From contig JANLPY010000414.1 in assembly GCA_031367505.1 (NCBI GenBank), positions 1 through 64,000 of the forward strand: 64,000 nt of DNA. The letters run 5' to 3'. The DNA comes from JAKFWF01 sp031367505 (GTDB taxonomy: Bacteria; Pseudomonadota; Alphaproteobacteria; Rhizobiales; Hyphomicrobiaceae). Positions 38,358 through 46,892 of this stretch are shown piece after piece (within the stretch, counting starts at the first letter, position 1; the number at the start of each line of letters is the position of its first letter). The position numbers were made by a program, and so were the translations under genes. The notes under the pieces are model-generated. The model was not told the DNA's origin and did not search any database. It saw only the letters and a list, made by a program, of their open reading frames with translations.

Positions 38358-38966
38358 TCATACATAAGTGAGCGGACGTCGAAAGAGCACGCGCTCAGTG
38401 GTATGATCAGTAGCCGTGAGCGGTAATGGGCATTTTGCAAGGCGTCCTGGCGTTAGTTCCATCGCAGGCTTTAAACCACGTGCGTGACTGAACCGCTTCG
38501 GTGGAGCGACCACAAAAAGTTGTTTCTTTGGATAGCGCGCCCGGACAATATCCAAGGCAGGAACGAGGTCGCTGTCGGCGGTGATCAGCACGGCGCGATC
38601 GTACCGGTCCTCGCAGGCGTCCACAACAATGCGGGCTGCAATATGAACGTCGGTTTCTTTTTCCTCGTGCTCTGTCCATTGGTCCCCGCATGACCTGCAG
38701 GTGCGCTTCTTCGATTTGAAGTGCCCCATGATGCATTTGACGCCCGTGTACTCTAGCGCCTTCACGTATTCGATATGCCGTTGATAGGCGTGAGGCCGCC
38801 ACGTCGCGTAAGCCGAGAAATAGTTCACCTCGGCCACGGTTTCTTTCGGTCGCGCAAGCGAAGTGATGAGAGCTTTCAGGTCGAGCCACTTAATAGTGGG
38901 CCGATTGAGATCATCAATGGCGTGATAGAGGTTGAATCCATCAACGTAGGCAATGATTCTGGTCAT
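38358..38966 (-). CDS. NYN-domain (PIN-like) nuclease with embedded zinc-ribbon half
   Basis: 202 aa. The NYN/LabA core is clear: an AYVDGFNLYHAI start (catalytic Asp and Asn), EKETDVHIAARIVVDA, and LITADSDLVPAL. Between them lies KKRTCRSCGDQW, and an earlier Cys in VKCIMGHF, which together could hold a zinc. Family members are single-strand RNA nucleases or toxin-like factors. It stands alone on its strand, converging with the ABC-F gene. Confidence 0.87.
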   Translation of the reverse strand: MTRIIAYVDGFNLYHAIDDLNRPTIKWLDLKALITSLARPKETVAEVNYFSAYATWRPHAYQRHIEYVKALEYTGVKCIMGHFKSKKRTCRSCGDQWTEHEEKETDVHIAARIVVDACEDRYDRAVLITADSDLVPALDIVRARYPKKQLFVVAPPKRFSHARGLKPAMELTPGRLAKCPLPLTATDHTTERVLFRRPLTYV

Positions 38967-38989
38967 CCAAATCCATTACCAAAAATAAA

Positions 38990-39013
38990 AGGCCGTGGCT
39001 CGCGCCACGACCT
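38990..39013 (-). terminator. Hairpin with T-rich tail, upstream of NYN gene
   Basis: AGGCCGTGGC (38990-38999) pairs with GCCACGACCT (39004-39013) with one mismatch and a four-base loop. On the minus strand it is followed by a T-rich run (complement of 38980-38989). It could end the long operon to its right or attenuate NYN expression. Confidence 0.55.
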
Positions 39014-39085
39014 ATCCAACAGGCGCACCTGCTGGGAGTGAACAAACTGTATATGGCACAGGCCATACAAAATTGCAAGAATCAG

Positions 39086-39128
39086 CTCAGCTACCCTGGT
39101 CGCTAACTTAACGATCAGGGTAGCTTAG
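39086..39128. repeat. Long inverted repeat near the operon end
   Basis: AGCTACCCTG (39089-39098) and CAGGGTAGCT (39116-39125) match perfectly and the pairing extends on both sides to about 17 bp with a G-T pair and a mismatch, leaving a loop of about nine bases. Neither strand has a T run after it. It could be an operator, an RNA hairpin, or a small repeat element. Confidence 0.6.
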
Positions 39129-39267
39129 TCGTTGGGGTCAATATTTCACAATAGTCATACACAGAAGAATATTGTGTGTAACCAATTGTCGTATATGCAT
39201 TTTAACAGCTGCCGTAAGTTCTTCGGCTTTGGTGCGACTGACGACGAGCGCGCGCATGAGAGTCGCT

Positions 39268-40335
39268 TTAGTCAACTCGCCCTTGCACGATATCGTGGGT
39301 GAAGTCGAGCAGCGAAGCACCCAACGCGGTGAAGCGTTCAAAGCGGGGATCGTTGGTGGCGCCGCGCTGCCATTGCGCGCCAAGTTGTTGGTAGACCACC
39401 GCCAGCTTAAACATCGCCAAAATGCGGTAGAACCGGAACGCCGAGACATCCCGGCCGGTCTTGTTGGCATAGGCATCAATCATTTGCGCGCGCGTGTAGA
39501 ACCCCGGCAACGCCGTTGGCATCTGCCGAATGTCGTGCATACAGGGTGGATCGTCGGCTTCGGTCCAGTAACTCAGCAGCGTCGCCAGATCGAACAATGG
39601 ATCACCGCGTGTGCTCATGTCCCAATCGACGACAGCGCGCGGCGCAAGCGTGAGCGGATCAAGGATCATGTTGTCGAGTTTGAAGTCGTTGTGGAGCAGC
39701 GAGACGCCGCCGATTGGCATCGGCGCCGCCCGGAGCCATACAATAATTTCGCTCGCCACCGCGGATATCTCGCCATCGCAAGCAACGGCACAGCGCTTGG
39801 CCCAACCATCGACCGCGCGGCTGAGAAACCCCTCCGGTTTACCGAAGTCGCCGAGGCCGACGGCAGCCGTATCAATCGCATGTAGGCCGCCCAGAATTTC
39901 GATAAGTCTGGCGCTCAATGGCGGGCCCACTGCCATCGACGACAGTCCGGTCGGCAGTTTGTCCCGAATGATCAATCCTGGTCGAAATTCGATTATCAAG
40001 AACGGAGCGCCGATCACGCTCGCATCACTGCAAAAGTGCAACGGACGCGGCGCTAATGTGAAAACCGGGTTCAGTGCCGACAGCACCCGATACTCGCGCG
40101 CCATATCGTTGGCGCCAGGCGGAATAGGCCCCAACGGGGGTCGACGCAAGACCCAGTGCGCGCCATCGATGACGAACAGGTAATTCAGATTGCCGAACCC
40201 GCCGGCAAACTGGGGCGGTGAACTCGCGGCATCAAAGAAGAAGCCATGCGTTAGCAAATAATCGGACAACTTCCGCCAGTCTTGCGGGATCGTGGTGGCC
40301 AATGGACGAAAGGCAGACGCATCGATCGGCTGCAT
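39268..40335 (-). CDS. APH-family phosphotransferase (ACAD10/11-like)
   Basis: 355 aa from the Met at 40335. The N-lobe has GGFGNLNYLF and HWVLRRPPLGP; the catalytic loop SLLHNDFKLDNMIL (H.D....N) and the metal-binding VVDWDMSTRGDPLFDLA motif are intact. Related kinases phosphorylate hydroxy groups of small molecules or 4-hydroxyacyl-CoA. It is last in the operon, starting six bases after the SDR gene ends, which suggests coupled translation. Confidence 0.87.
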   Translation of the reverse strand: MQPIDASAFRPLATTIPQDWRKLSDYLLTHGFFFDAASSPPQFAGGFGNLNYLFVIDGAHWVLRRPPLGPIPPGANDMAREYRVLSALNPVFTLAPRPLHFCSDASVIGAPFLIIEFRPGLIIRDKLPTGLSSMAVGPPLSARLIEILGGLHAIDTAAVGLGDFGKPEGFLSRAVDGWAKRCAVACDGEISAVASEIIVWLRAAPMPIGGVSLLHNDFKLDNMILDPLTLAPRAVVDWDMSTRGDPLFDLATLLSYWTEADDPPCMHDIRQMPTALPGFYTRAQMIDAYANKTGRDVSAFRFYRILAMFKLAVVYQQLGAQWQRGATNDPRFERFTALGASLLDFTHDIVQGRVD

Positions 40336-40340
40336 GGCAA

Positions 40341-41111
40341 TCACGCCGCTGTCCAACCACCGTCGACAACGAGGCTATGACCGGTCACGTATCCGCTTGC
40401 GGGCGACGCCAAAAACACCGCCGCACCCGCCACATCGTCCAGCGTACCAAAGCGGCCCATTGGCACCCGGCTGAGGAATTTCGGCCCGATGTTTGGATGC
40501 GACAGGATGCTGTTGGTCAAGTCAGTGTCCACGAACCCATAGGCGATCGCATTGACGCGAATGCCGTGTTCGGCCCAGTCATTGGCCAACGCCTTGGTCA
40601 ACTGCTCAACGCCACCTTTGGTCGTGCAATAAGGCACTTGCCGTTTCAGCGAGATATGCCCCGCGATTGAACTGATGTTGATAATCGATCCGGACTTGTT
40701 CTCGATCATTGTCGAGCCGAGGAGACGGCAGCAGCGGAACACGCCGGTGAGGTTTACGTCGACGATGCGGTCCCAACTCTCTTGCGTCGTTTTCTCCATC
40801 GACGCGTAGTGCGGATCGATGCCGGCGTTATTGACCAGAATGTCGAGGCGGCCGGCTCTCGTCAGCACTTCGTCGCGGGCTCGCATCACGTCGGCCTCGA
40901 GACTGACATCCATTGGAATTGCGAAGTGATCGGCCTCAGGAGCGGATTTACGCAGCAGCTCAAGCGTTTCATCGAGCGTCGCTTGAGTTCGCCCGGCAAT
41001 GACCGCGCGCGCGCCTTGGGCCGCGAGACCGAGAGCGATCGCCTGGCCGATGCCACGTCCGCCACCCGTGATGAGCGCCGTTTTTTCGGTGAGTTCGAAT
41101 GGATTTGCCAT
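40341..41111 (-). CDS. SDR oxidoreductase (gluconate 5-dehydrogenase/FabG-like)
   Basis: 256 aa from the Met at 41111. TGGGRGIG binds the cofactor, NNAGID follows, the catalytic Ser is in NISSIAG and the YCTTKGG motif holds Tyr and Lys. The long upstream frame to 41360 overlaps the permease gene and is not coding. It is in the operon between the ABC transporter permease and the phosphotransferase, so it probably acts on the imported compound or a product. Confidence 0.88.
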   Translation of the reverse strand: MANPFELTEKTALITGGGRGIGQAIALGLAAQGARAVIAGRTQATLDETLELLRKSAPEADHFAIPMDVSLEADVMRARDEVLTRAGRLDILVNNAGIDPHYASMEKTTQESWDRIVDVNLTGVFRCCRLLGSTMIENKSGSIINISSIAGHISLKRQVPYCTTKGGVEQLTKALANDWAEHGIRVNAIAYGFVDTDLTNSILSHPNIGPKFLSRVPMGRFGTLDDVAGAAVFLASPASGYVTGHSLVVDGGWTAA

Positions 41112-41184
41112 GGTCGTTTGCCGGTTGCTTTGGTTGGCAACAACGTCGCGCAGAAGCGGCATTCCCGTCAATCTCGTATCGGCT

Positions 41185-42072
41185 CTAACGTTCTTTTGGG
41201 TCGAGCGCATCGCGCAGCCCATCGCCGAGCAGGTTGAACGACAACACGGCGAGGAAAATCGCGAGGCCGGGCCATATCGCCATCCACGGTGCGTTGTTGA
41301 GAAAGCGCTGCGCGGTATTGAGCATCGAACCCCAGGAGGGTGCAGGTGGCTGTTGACCAAGCCCGAGAAAACTCAAGGACGCCTCGGCGATGATCGCCGC
41401 AGCAATGGTTAACGATGCCTGTACCAGTAGAGCCGGCGCGATGTTCGGTAATATGTGACGAAAGGCAATGCGAAACGGATTGTTGCCGACAGCGCGCGCC
41501 GCTTCGACGTAATCCTCGGTCTTGACGACGAGCACCTGGCCCCGCGTGAGGCGCACAAAAATCGGCGTAGCGGTAACGCCGATTGCGATCATGGCGTTGG
41601 TTAACGATGGCCCGAGGAAGGCCGCGAGTGCGATCGCCAGAATGAGAAACGGAATAGCGAGCATGGCGTCGGTGATGCGGCTGATCAGTGCATCGGTCCA
41701 GCCGCCGCGATAGCCAGCGAGCATGCCGATCGGCACGCCAATGCCAACCGCAATCGCGACAGACACGACGCCGGCCAACAACGAGGCACGCGCACCGAAA
41801 ATCACGCGGCTGAGCAGATCACGCCCGGACTCGTCGGTGCCGAGCCAATTGCGCCAGGAGGGCGGCTTGCGAATATGAGCATATGCCTGCTGTGCTGGAT
41901 CGAACGGCGCGATCATCGGTGCCAGGATCGCAAGAAGAACGAGCAACACGACAATGACGAGGCCGATCACCGCACTCTTGCGGCGAACGAGCCTCCGCCA
42001 CGCGCGTCGCATCGGACTTTCGTCCGCGGGCTGCGCGAGCGTGCTGGCAATATTATCGGTCACGGCTGCCAT
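41185..42072 (-). CDS. Dipeptide/oligopeptide-type ABC transporter permease (DppC-like)
   Basis: 295 aa with an N-terminal cytosolic leader, one helix (AVIGLVIVVLLVLLAILAPM), then the OppC/DppC loop WLGTDESGRDLLSRVIFGARASL in outline, and the EAA loop (YVEAARAVGNNPFRIAFRHILPN in outline). The end YRFNLLGDGLRDALDPK-like FNLLGDGLRDALDP is typical. It forms a membrane channel with the DppB-like partner, from which it is separated by three bases. Confidence 0.93.
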   Translation of the reverse strand: MAAVTDNIASTLAQPADESPMRRAWRRLVRRKSAVIGLVIVVLLVLLAILAPMIAPFDPAQQAYAHIRKPPSWRNWLGTDESGRDLLSRVIFGARASLLAGVVSVAIAVGIGVPIGMLAGYRGGWTDALISRITDAMLAIPFLILAIALAAFLGPSLTNAMIAIGVTATPIFVRLTRGQVLVVKTEDYVEAARAVGNNPFRIAFRHILPNIAPALLVQASLTIAAAIIAEASLSFLGLGQQPPAPSWGSMLNTAQRFLNNAPWMAIWPGLAIFLAVLSFNLLGDGLRDALDPKER

Positions 42073-42075
42073 AGC

Positions 42076-43017
42076 TCAGTCCCTCAGTCGCGGGTTGACC
42101 AGGACGTAGGCAATGTCGGCTGCGAGATTGAGCAGGATGTAGGTCGTGGCCGTCACCAGCGTCACGCCTTGCACCACCGCATAGTCGCGATTGAAAACGC
42201 TATCGACGATCAACTTGCCGAAGCCCGGAATCGAGAACACTTGCTCAGTCAGCACTGCGCCTGACAGCAGCGTGCCGAGCTCTAACGCGCCGAGTGTGAT
42301 CACCGGCGTCAACGCATTGCGCATCGCGTGCTTGAGAACGACGACCCGTTCGGCGAGCCCTTTCGCGCGGGCGGTACGAACATAATCGGAAGTCATTGCC
42401 TGTAGCATTGCGCTACGGGTGTGCCGCATGAGCACTGCGGCAAACGAGTTGCCCAACACGAATGCGGGCATGATCGTAGTTCGGATCGATTGCCAGAAAT
42501 CCTCGAACGGGCTGACGTAACCGGATGCTGGCAACCACCCCAAGTACACCGAGAAAAAGAAGATCATCATAATGCCGAGCCAAAAGTTCGGCGTCGAGAT
42601 TCCGGTGAGCGCCAACACGTTCACGAAATAATCGAGCTTAGTATTCTTGCGAACTGCCGAGATAATCCCAGCCGTCACGCCGATACCAAGTGAGATGACG
42701 ATCGCCATCAACGCCAATTGCAACGTGACGGGGAACTTCTGCGCCACGAGCTTCAGCACCGGCTCTTTCAGCCGCATCGACTCGCCCAGGTTGCCTGTGA
42801 GCACACCACCGACCCAGTACACATATTGCACGTGGACCGGTTGATCGAGATGATACTGCTTCCGGATCTGCGCGAGCACCTCCGGGTTCTGCTCTTCGCC
42901 AGCCATCGCCTGCGCCGGATCACCGGGTAAGAGTTGCTGCAGCCCGAAAATTATCACCGACACAAAGAATAGAGTCGGTAACAACTGCAGCAACCGCTTG
43001 CCAAGAAACATCAGCAT
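42076..43017 (-). CDS. Dipeptide/oligopeptide-type ABC transporter permease (DppB-like)
   Basis: 313 aa from the Met at 43017, with GAGG seven bases upstream. The family start LGKRLLQLLPTLFFVS, the LPGDPAQAMAG segment, and the EAA loop RTARAKGLAERVVVLKHAMRN in outline are clear, with six helices. The gene follows the binding-protein gene but is separated from it by the 191-bp inverted-repeat element. Confidence 0.93.
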   Translation of the reverse strand: MLMFLGKRLLQLLPTLFFVSVIIFGLQQLLPGDPAQAMAGEEQNPEVLAQIRKQYHLDQPVHVQYVYWVGGVLTGNLGESMRLKEPVLKLVAQKFPVTLQLALMAIVISLGIGVTAGIISAVRKNTKLDYFVNVLALTGISTPNFWLGIMMIFFFSVYLGWLPASGYVSPFEDFWQSIRTTIMPAFVLGNSFAAVLMRHTRSAMLQAMTSDYVRTARAKGLAERVVVLKHAMRNALTPVITLGALELGTLLSGAVLTEQVFSIPGFGKLIVDSVFNRDYAVVQGVTLVTATTYILLNLAADIAYVLVNPRLRD

Positions 43018-43051
43018 AGCGGGGCCTCGAGTGGGCGGCTTTGAGGGTCTC

Positions 43052-43242
43052 CACTCCCTCCCCACGCGTCCCCGGAACTCGACGCGCCGTTGCGCGGCGA
43101 ATATCCGGGGTCTTTACCGCTTGCTGTAAGGCACGATCTTGCCCGACCGAGACAGGTAAAGATCCCGGACAAGCCCGCCCGAAAGATCTCCTCAGACCCC
43201 AACATCGGTGCGGGCTTTCCGGGAACGCGTGGGGTGAAAGTG
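43052..43242. mobile_element. MITE-like palindromic element within the ABC operon
   Basis: The ends 43052-43077 and 43217-43242 are inverted repeats of 26 bp with 22 matches, including CCCCACGCGT/ACGCGTGGGG. A nested pair lies inside: ATCCGGGGTCTTTACC (43103-43118) and GGTAAAGATCCCGGAC (43155-43170), 14 of 16 matching. There is no coding capacity. It sits between the binding-protein gene and the DppB gene and would fold into a large RNA hairpin in the transcript. Confidence 0.65.
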
Positions 43243-43307
43243 AGGCATCTCGATCACCTGTCGGTCATACCAAATGTCAACTTGAAGTACTGGCTCGTTT
43301 CTTTTTA

Positions 43308-44822
43308 TCACGGCTTCAGCTTCAGGCCGGTGACGCGAACAAGACCGTCGGGCAACTGCTTATAACCGTCGAGCTTGATCGAGTGCGCGATGATCACAGG
43401 GCGATGATAGAGATAGATGATCGGTCCATCGGTGAGTAACTTCGCCGTCAACTTCTCAAACACGGCTTTCCGTTCGGCGAGCGTTGATACCTTGCGCTGA
43501 TCGTCGAGCCCTTGATCGACCTCGGCATTCGAATAGAGCCCGTTATTCTGCGGCGACTTCGTCTTCATGAACACATAGATGTTGCCATCGGGATCGACGC
43601 GTCCTGACCACCCGATGAAGTAGGCTTGGAAGCGGCCCTGCTCGGCTTCCTTCAATGATGTGGCAAACTCGGTGACGCGGATCTTCATGTCAAACCCGGC
43701 TTCGGCCGCCATCGATTGGATGACTTCGGCTGCCTGCCGTGATTCCGGATTGTTCGGAACCATGAAATCGACAGCGACAGGCGCCTTCAACCCGGCCTCC
43801 TCAAGTAACTTCTTGGCCTTGGCAACGTCGCGCTTCGGAACTGGGAACTTCTCCTGATAGTACGGGTTGCGCGGGCTGATCCACTGGTTGCCCGGCAGCG
43901 CTTCACCGTTAAATACAACCTGGTTCAAGGCTTCGCGATCGATTGCCGCTTCAAGGGCTTGTCGCGCTTTGGCACTCTTGCCGAAAGGTCCGTCGATGCC
44001 CGCCGGTCCGTTGGCTGCATTGAGCGTCAGTCCCTGATAACCAATCTCGATCTGCGTGGCGAGCTTGAGCTTGGCGTCAGCCTTGATCTCCTTGATGTCG
44101 GTCGCCAGTGCTCGCTCAATTAAATCGAGGCTGCCGGACTTGAGGTTGGCCAGTCGAATTGTGGAATCGACGACCGGCCGGAACACGACCTTGTCGATGA
44201 AGACATTCTTGGCGTCCCAATAATCGGCAAACTTCTCGACAACGATGCGATCTTGCTGCACGCGCTCGACGAACTTGTAGGGGCCAGCACACACCGGATT
44301 GAGGCCGAACTTATCGCCGCTTGCGGTCGCAGCTTTCGGCGACACGATCATGCCGGCGCGATCTGATAGCTGCGCGATCAACGGCGAGAAGGGGTTCTTC
44401 AACAACAAGCGAACGGTCAGAGGATCGGCGACTTCGACCTTATCGATTGCGGCCAATTCCGGCTTGCGAAATGAGCTCGGAAAATTGATATGTCGCTCCA
44501 GCGAAAATTTGACAGCCTCGGCATCCATTGGTTCGCCGTCGTGGAACTTCACACCAGGCCGCAGTTTGATGGTGACCGTTTTGCCATCGGCCGACGTTTC
44601 GTGGCCCAGCGCCAATTGCGGAACGATCGTCAGCTTATCGTCGATGTCGAACAGCTTGTCGCAGATCGAAGCAAACACGATACGGCCGACGTAGGTGCGC
44701 CCGAGCGTAGGATCGAGAACATCGGGGTCTTCGGCCAATCCAATGCGCAGCGTCGTCTGAGCACTGGCCGGTGCGAACATCTGGAGCAGAAGCGCTGCCA
44801 GGACAAGGAGGTGTCGTCTCAT
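43308..44822 (-). CDS. Dipeptide/oligopeptide-type ABC transporter substrate-binding protein
   Basis: 504 aa from the Met at 44822, with GGAGA seven bases upstream. A signal peptide (RRHLLVLAALLLQMFAPASAQ in outline) is followed by LRIGLAEDPDVLDPTLGRT, the SBP family 5 opening. KLRPGVKFHDGEPMDAEAVKFSLER (in outline: GVKFHDG, A.AVKFSL) is its signature. It delivers a peptide, nickel chelate, opine or similar ligand to the permease pair. No Cys lipobox is present, so it is a soluble periplasmic protein. Confidence 0.92.
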   Translation of the reverse strand: MRRHLLVLAALLLQMFAPASAQTTLRIGLAEDPDVLDPTLGRTYVGRIVFASICDKLFDIDDKLTIVPQLALGHETSADGKTVTIKLRPGVKFHDGEPMDAEAVKFSLERHINFPSSFRKPELAAIDKVEVADPLTVRLLLKNPFSPLIAQLSDRAGMIVSPKAATASGDKFGLNPVCAGPYKFVERVQQDRIVVEKFADYWDAKNVFIDKVVFRPVVDSTIRLANLKSGSLDLIERALATDIKEIKADAKLKLATQIEIGYQGLTLNAANGPAGIDGPFGKSAKARQALEAAIDREALNQVVFNGEALPGNQWISPRNPYYQEKFPVPKRDVAKAKKLLEEAGLKAPVAVDFMVPNNPESRQAAEVIQSMAAEAGFDMKIRVTEFATSLKEAEQGRFQAYFIGWSGRVDPDGNIYVFMKTKSPQNNGLYSNAEVDQGLDDQRKVSTLAERKAVFEKLTAKLLTDGPIIYLYHRPVIIAHSIKLDGYKQLPDGLVRVTGLKLKP

Positions 44823-44835
44823 CGAAGTTTCTCCA

Positions 44836-45906
44836 CTAATCATTCGTCGTGACGGGTGCCTCGAACCGCGCGAATAAACGCATGAGTTCAGGCGAAACGT
44901 TTTCGGCGTCGGCTCGCACCGTGCCAGAGGCGGCAATTTCGCGCCAGAGGTGGCACCGGGTGGCGTGACCGTCGCTCACCTTGTCCAATTCGGGAACAAT
45001 GGTTCGGCAAACGTCGCGCACGTGGGGACAGCGCGGTGACAGATGGCAGCCGGCCGGCGGATCGATTGGGCTTGGCGGATCACCCGGCAACAACTGCCGA
45101 TGGCGAACGGCGGCCGGTTGAGCGACGGGTATGGCCGACAACAGAGCGCGCGCGTATGGATGGCGCGGTTCGGCAAACAATTGAATGGCGGTCGCGGTTT
45201 CGACGATGCGGCCGAGATACATAACGGCGATCCGGTCCGCTATGTGGCGAACCACCGACAAGTCGTGACTGATAAAGATGTAAGCCAGCCCGAACTTTTG
45301 TTGCAGGTCCTGCAACAAGTTTAGCACTTGGGCACGGATCGATACGTCCAATGCCGACACCGGTTCATCACACACGATTAGCCTGGGGCCTGGCGCCAGT
45401 GCACGTGCGATCGCAATGCGTTGGCGCTGACCGCCTGAAAACTCGTGCGGAAATCGCTGCGAGTGCTCGGCCTTGAGCCCAACTGTCTGGAGCAGCTCTC
45501 CAACACGCCCGCGCCGATCGGCTGGCGACAGATCGGTGTGTAGCATCAGCGGTTCGGCCAGCGTATCGCCCACCGTCATACGCGGATTAAGCGATGCGTA
45601 AGGGTCTTGGAAGATCAGCTGCGCCTTGGCGCGGAACGCGCGCAGTGCGGCTGGCGCGATCGATGCGATGTCCTCACCGGCAAAATTCACCGAACCCGAT
45701 GTCGGCTCAATCAGCCGCAGCACCAGCCTACCTACTGTGGACTTACCGCAACCGGACTCGCCGACGATCGCGAACGTCTCCCCGGCTTTGACTTCGAACG
45801 AGACGCCGTCGACGGCTTTTACGTGAGCTCGGGCCGCACCGAACAGCGAACGATGTCCGATGAAGTGCTTGGTCAGGTCCCGAACAGAAAGAAGCGGTTC
45901 GCTCAT
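44836..45906 (-). CDS. ABC transporter ATP-binding protein (DppF/OppF-like)
   Basis: 356 aa from the Met at 45906, overlapping the stop of the upstream ATPase gene (ATGA). Walker A is GESGCGKST, signature FSGGQRQRIAIARAL, Walker B LIVCDEPVSALD. The C-terminal oligopeptide extension has Cys residues (DPPAGCHLSPRCPHVRDVC in outline) that in this family may bind an iron-sulfur cluster. It forms a heterodimer with the next ATPase and powers import. Confidence 0.93.
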   Translation of the reverse strand: MSEPLLSVRDLTKHFIGHRSLFGAARAHVKAVDGVSFEVKAGETFAIVGESGCGKSTVGRLVLRLIEPTSGSVNFAGEDIASIAPAALRAFRAKAQLIFQDPYASLNPRMTVGDTLAEPLMLHTDLSPADRRGRVGELLQTVGLKAEHSQRFPHEFSGGQRQRIAIARALAPGPRLIVCDEPVSALDVSIRAQVLNLLQDLQQKFGLAYIFISHDLSVVRHIADRIAVMYLGRIVETATAIQLFAEPRHPYARALLSAIPVAQPAAVRHRQLLPGDPPSPIDPPAGCHLSPRCPHVRDVCRTIVPELDKVSDGHATRCHLWREIAASGTVRADAENVSPELMRLFARFEAPVTTND

Positions 45907-46892
45907 GCGACGAGCGCCTCCAACGGCGTTTTCCAACAGCGTGAGAGGTGGCCTGCACCGGTGTCGATCAGCGGCGGTGGCACCGTGCGGCAATGATCGT
46001 CGGCAAACGGACAACGCGCAGCAAACCGGCAACCGGTCAGCTCCGCCGTCAATGCCGGTACCATGCCGGCGATCGAGGACAGGCGCGCCCTCGCATCCCC
46101 CGACCGCGGGATCGAGCCCAGCAGTCCGACGGTGTAGGGATGCTGCGGCCGCGCGAACAGATCACCGACCAGTGCCTGTTCGACGATTTCGCCGGCATAC
46201 ATCACAATGACCCGCTGGCACATCTCGGCGACGACACCCAGATCGTGCGTAATCAAAAGCACTGACGTACCGGTGGCAGCGCTCAAATCGCGGAGCAAAT
46301 CGAGGATTTGCGCCTGGATCGTCACATCGAGCGCGGTGGTCGGCTCATCGGCGATGAGCAGCGCCGGCTCGCAGGCGAGCGCCATCGCGATCATCACACG
46401 CTGCCGCATGCCACCAGACAGCTTGTGCGGGTAAACATCGACACGCGTTTCGGGCGACGGAATACGCACAATTTTGAGCAGCCGAATGGCTTCGATGCGG
46501 GCATCCTTGCTTGATAACCCGCGATGACGTTCGAGGGCCTCGCCGATCTGGTCACCGACCGTGTACGATGGATTGAGCGATGTCATCGGCTCTTGGAAAA
46601 TCATCGCCAATCGATTGCCGCGCAGCGCCTGCATCTCGCGCTCCGGTAGCTTTTGGATCTCGCGCCCTTCAAACGTGATTGACCCCGAGACACGCGCGGT
46701 GTCGCGTGGCAGCAATCGCAACAGGCTCAGCGCCGTCACGCTCTTGCCACAACCGCTTTCACCGACCACGCCCAAGGTTTCGCCACGTCCGATCTCGAAG
46801 GATATTCCTGTGACGGCGTCAGTGCGCCGGCCTCGATCGCCCTCGAAGGCGATCTTCAGATCATCGACGCGCAACAAGGCATTTGCGGTCAT
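45903..46892 (-). CDS. ABC transporter ATP-binding protein (DppD/OppD-like)
   Basis: 329 aa. Walker A GESGCGKSV, signature KLSGGMRQRVMIAMAL, Walker B LLIADEPTTALD. The C-terminal extension has ELTGCRFAARCPFADDHCR, the Cys pattern of this group. Its ATG overlaps the stop of the DUF1028 gene (ATGA), and its own stop overlaps the start of the next ATPase, so these three are translationally coupled. Confidence 0.93.
   Translation of the reverse strand: MTANALLRVDDLKIAFEGDRGRRTDAVTGISFEIGRGETLGVVGESGCGKSVTALSLLRLLPRDTARVSGSITFEGREIQKLPEREMQALRGNRLAMIFQEPMTSLNPSYTVGDQIGEALERHRGLSSKDARIEAIRLLKIVRIPSPETRVDVYPHKLSGGMRQRVMIAMALACEPALLIADEPTTALDVTIQAQILDLLRDLSAATGTSVLLITHDLGVVAEMCQRVIVMYAGEIVEQALVGDLFARPQHPYTVGLLGSIPRSGDARARLSSIAGMVPALTAELTGCRFAARCPFADDHCRTVPPPLIDTGAGHLSRCWKTPLEALVA

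Larger units (their letters stand above)
38967..39267. other. Intergenic region with two inverted repeats
   Basis: 301 bases between the NYN gene and the end of the long ABC-transporter operon. It holds the two hairpins listed separately. No gene is supported; small frames in it overlap the phosphotransferase gene out of frame. Confidence 0.5.

Noticed and set aside
39086..39128. tRNA or small structured RNA
   Set aside because: It is a single stem-loop; no cloverleaf arms or TTCRA-type loop was found.
39172..39885. 237-codon plus-strand ORF
   Set aside because: It is antisense to the phosphotransferase gene, which has all kinase motifs.
43041..43439. Plus-strand ORF across the MITE-like element
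   Set aside because: Its sequence is explained by the inverted repeats and it runs into the binding-protein gene antisense.
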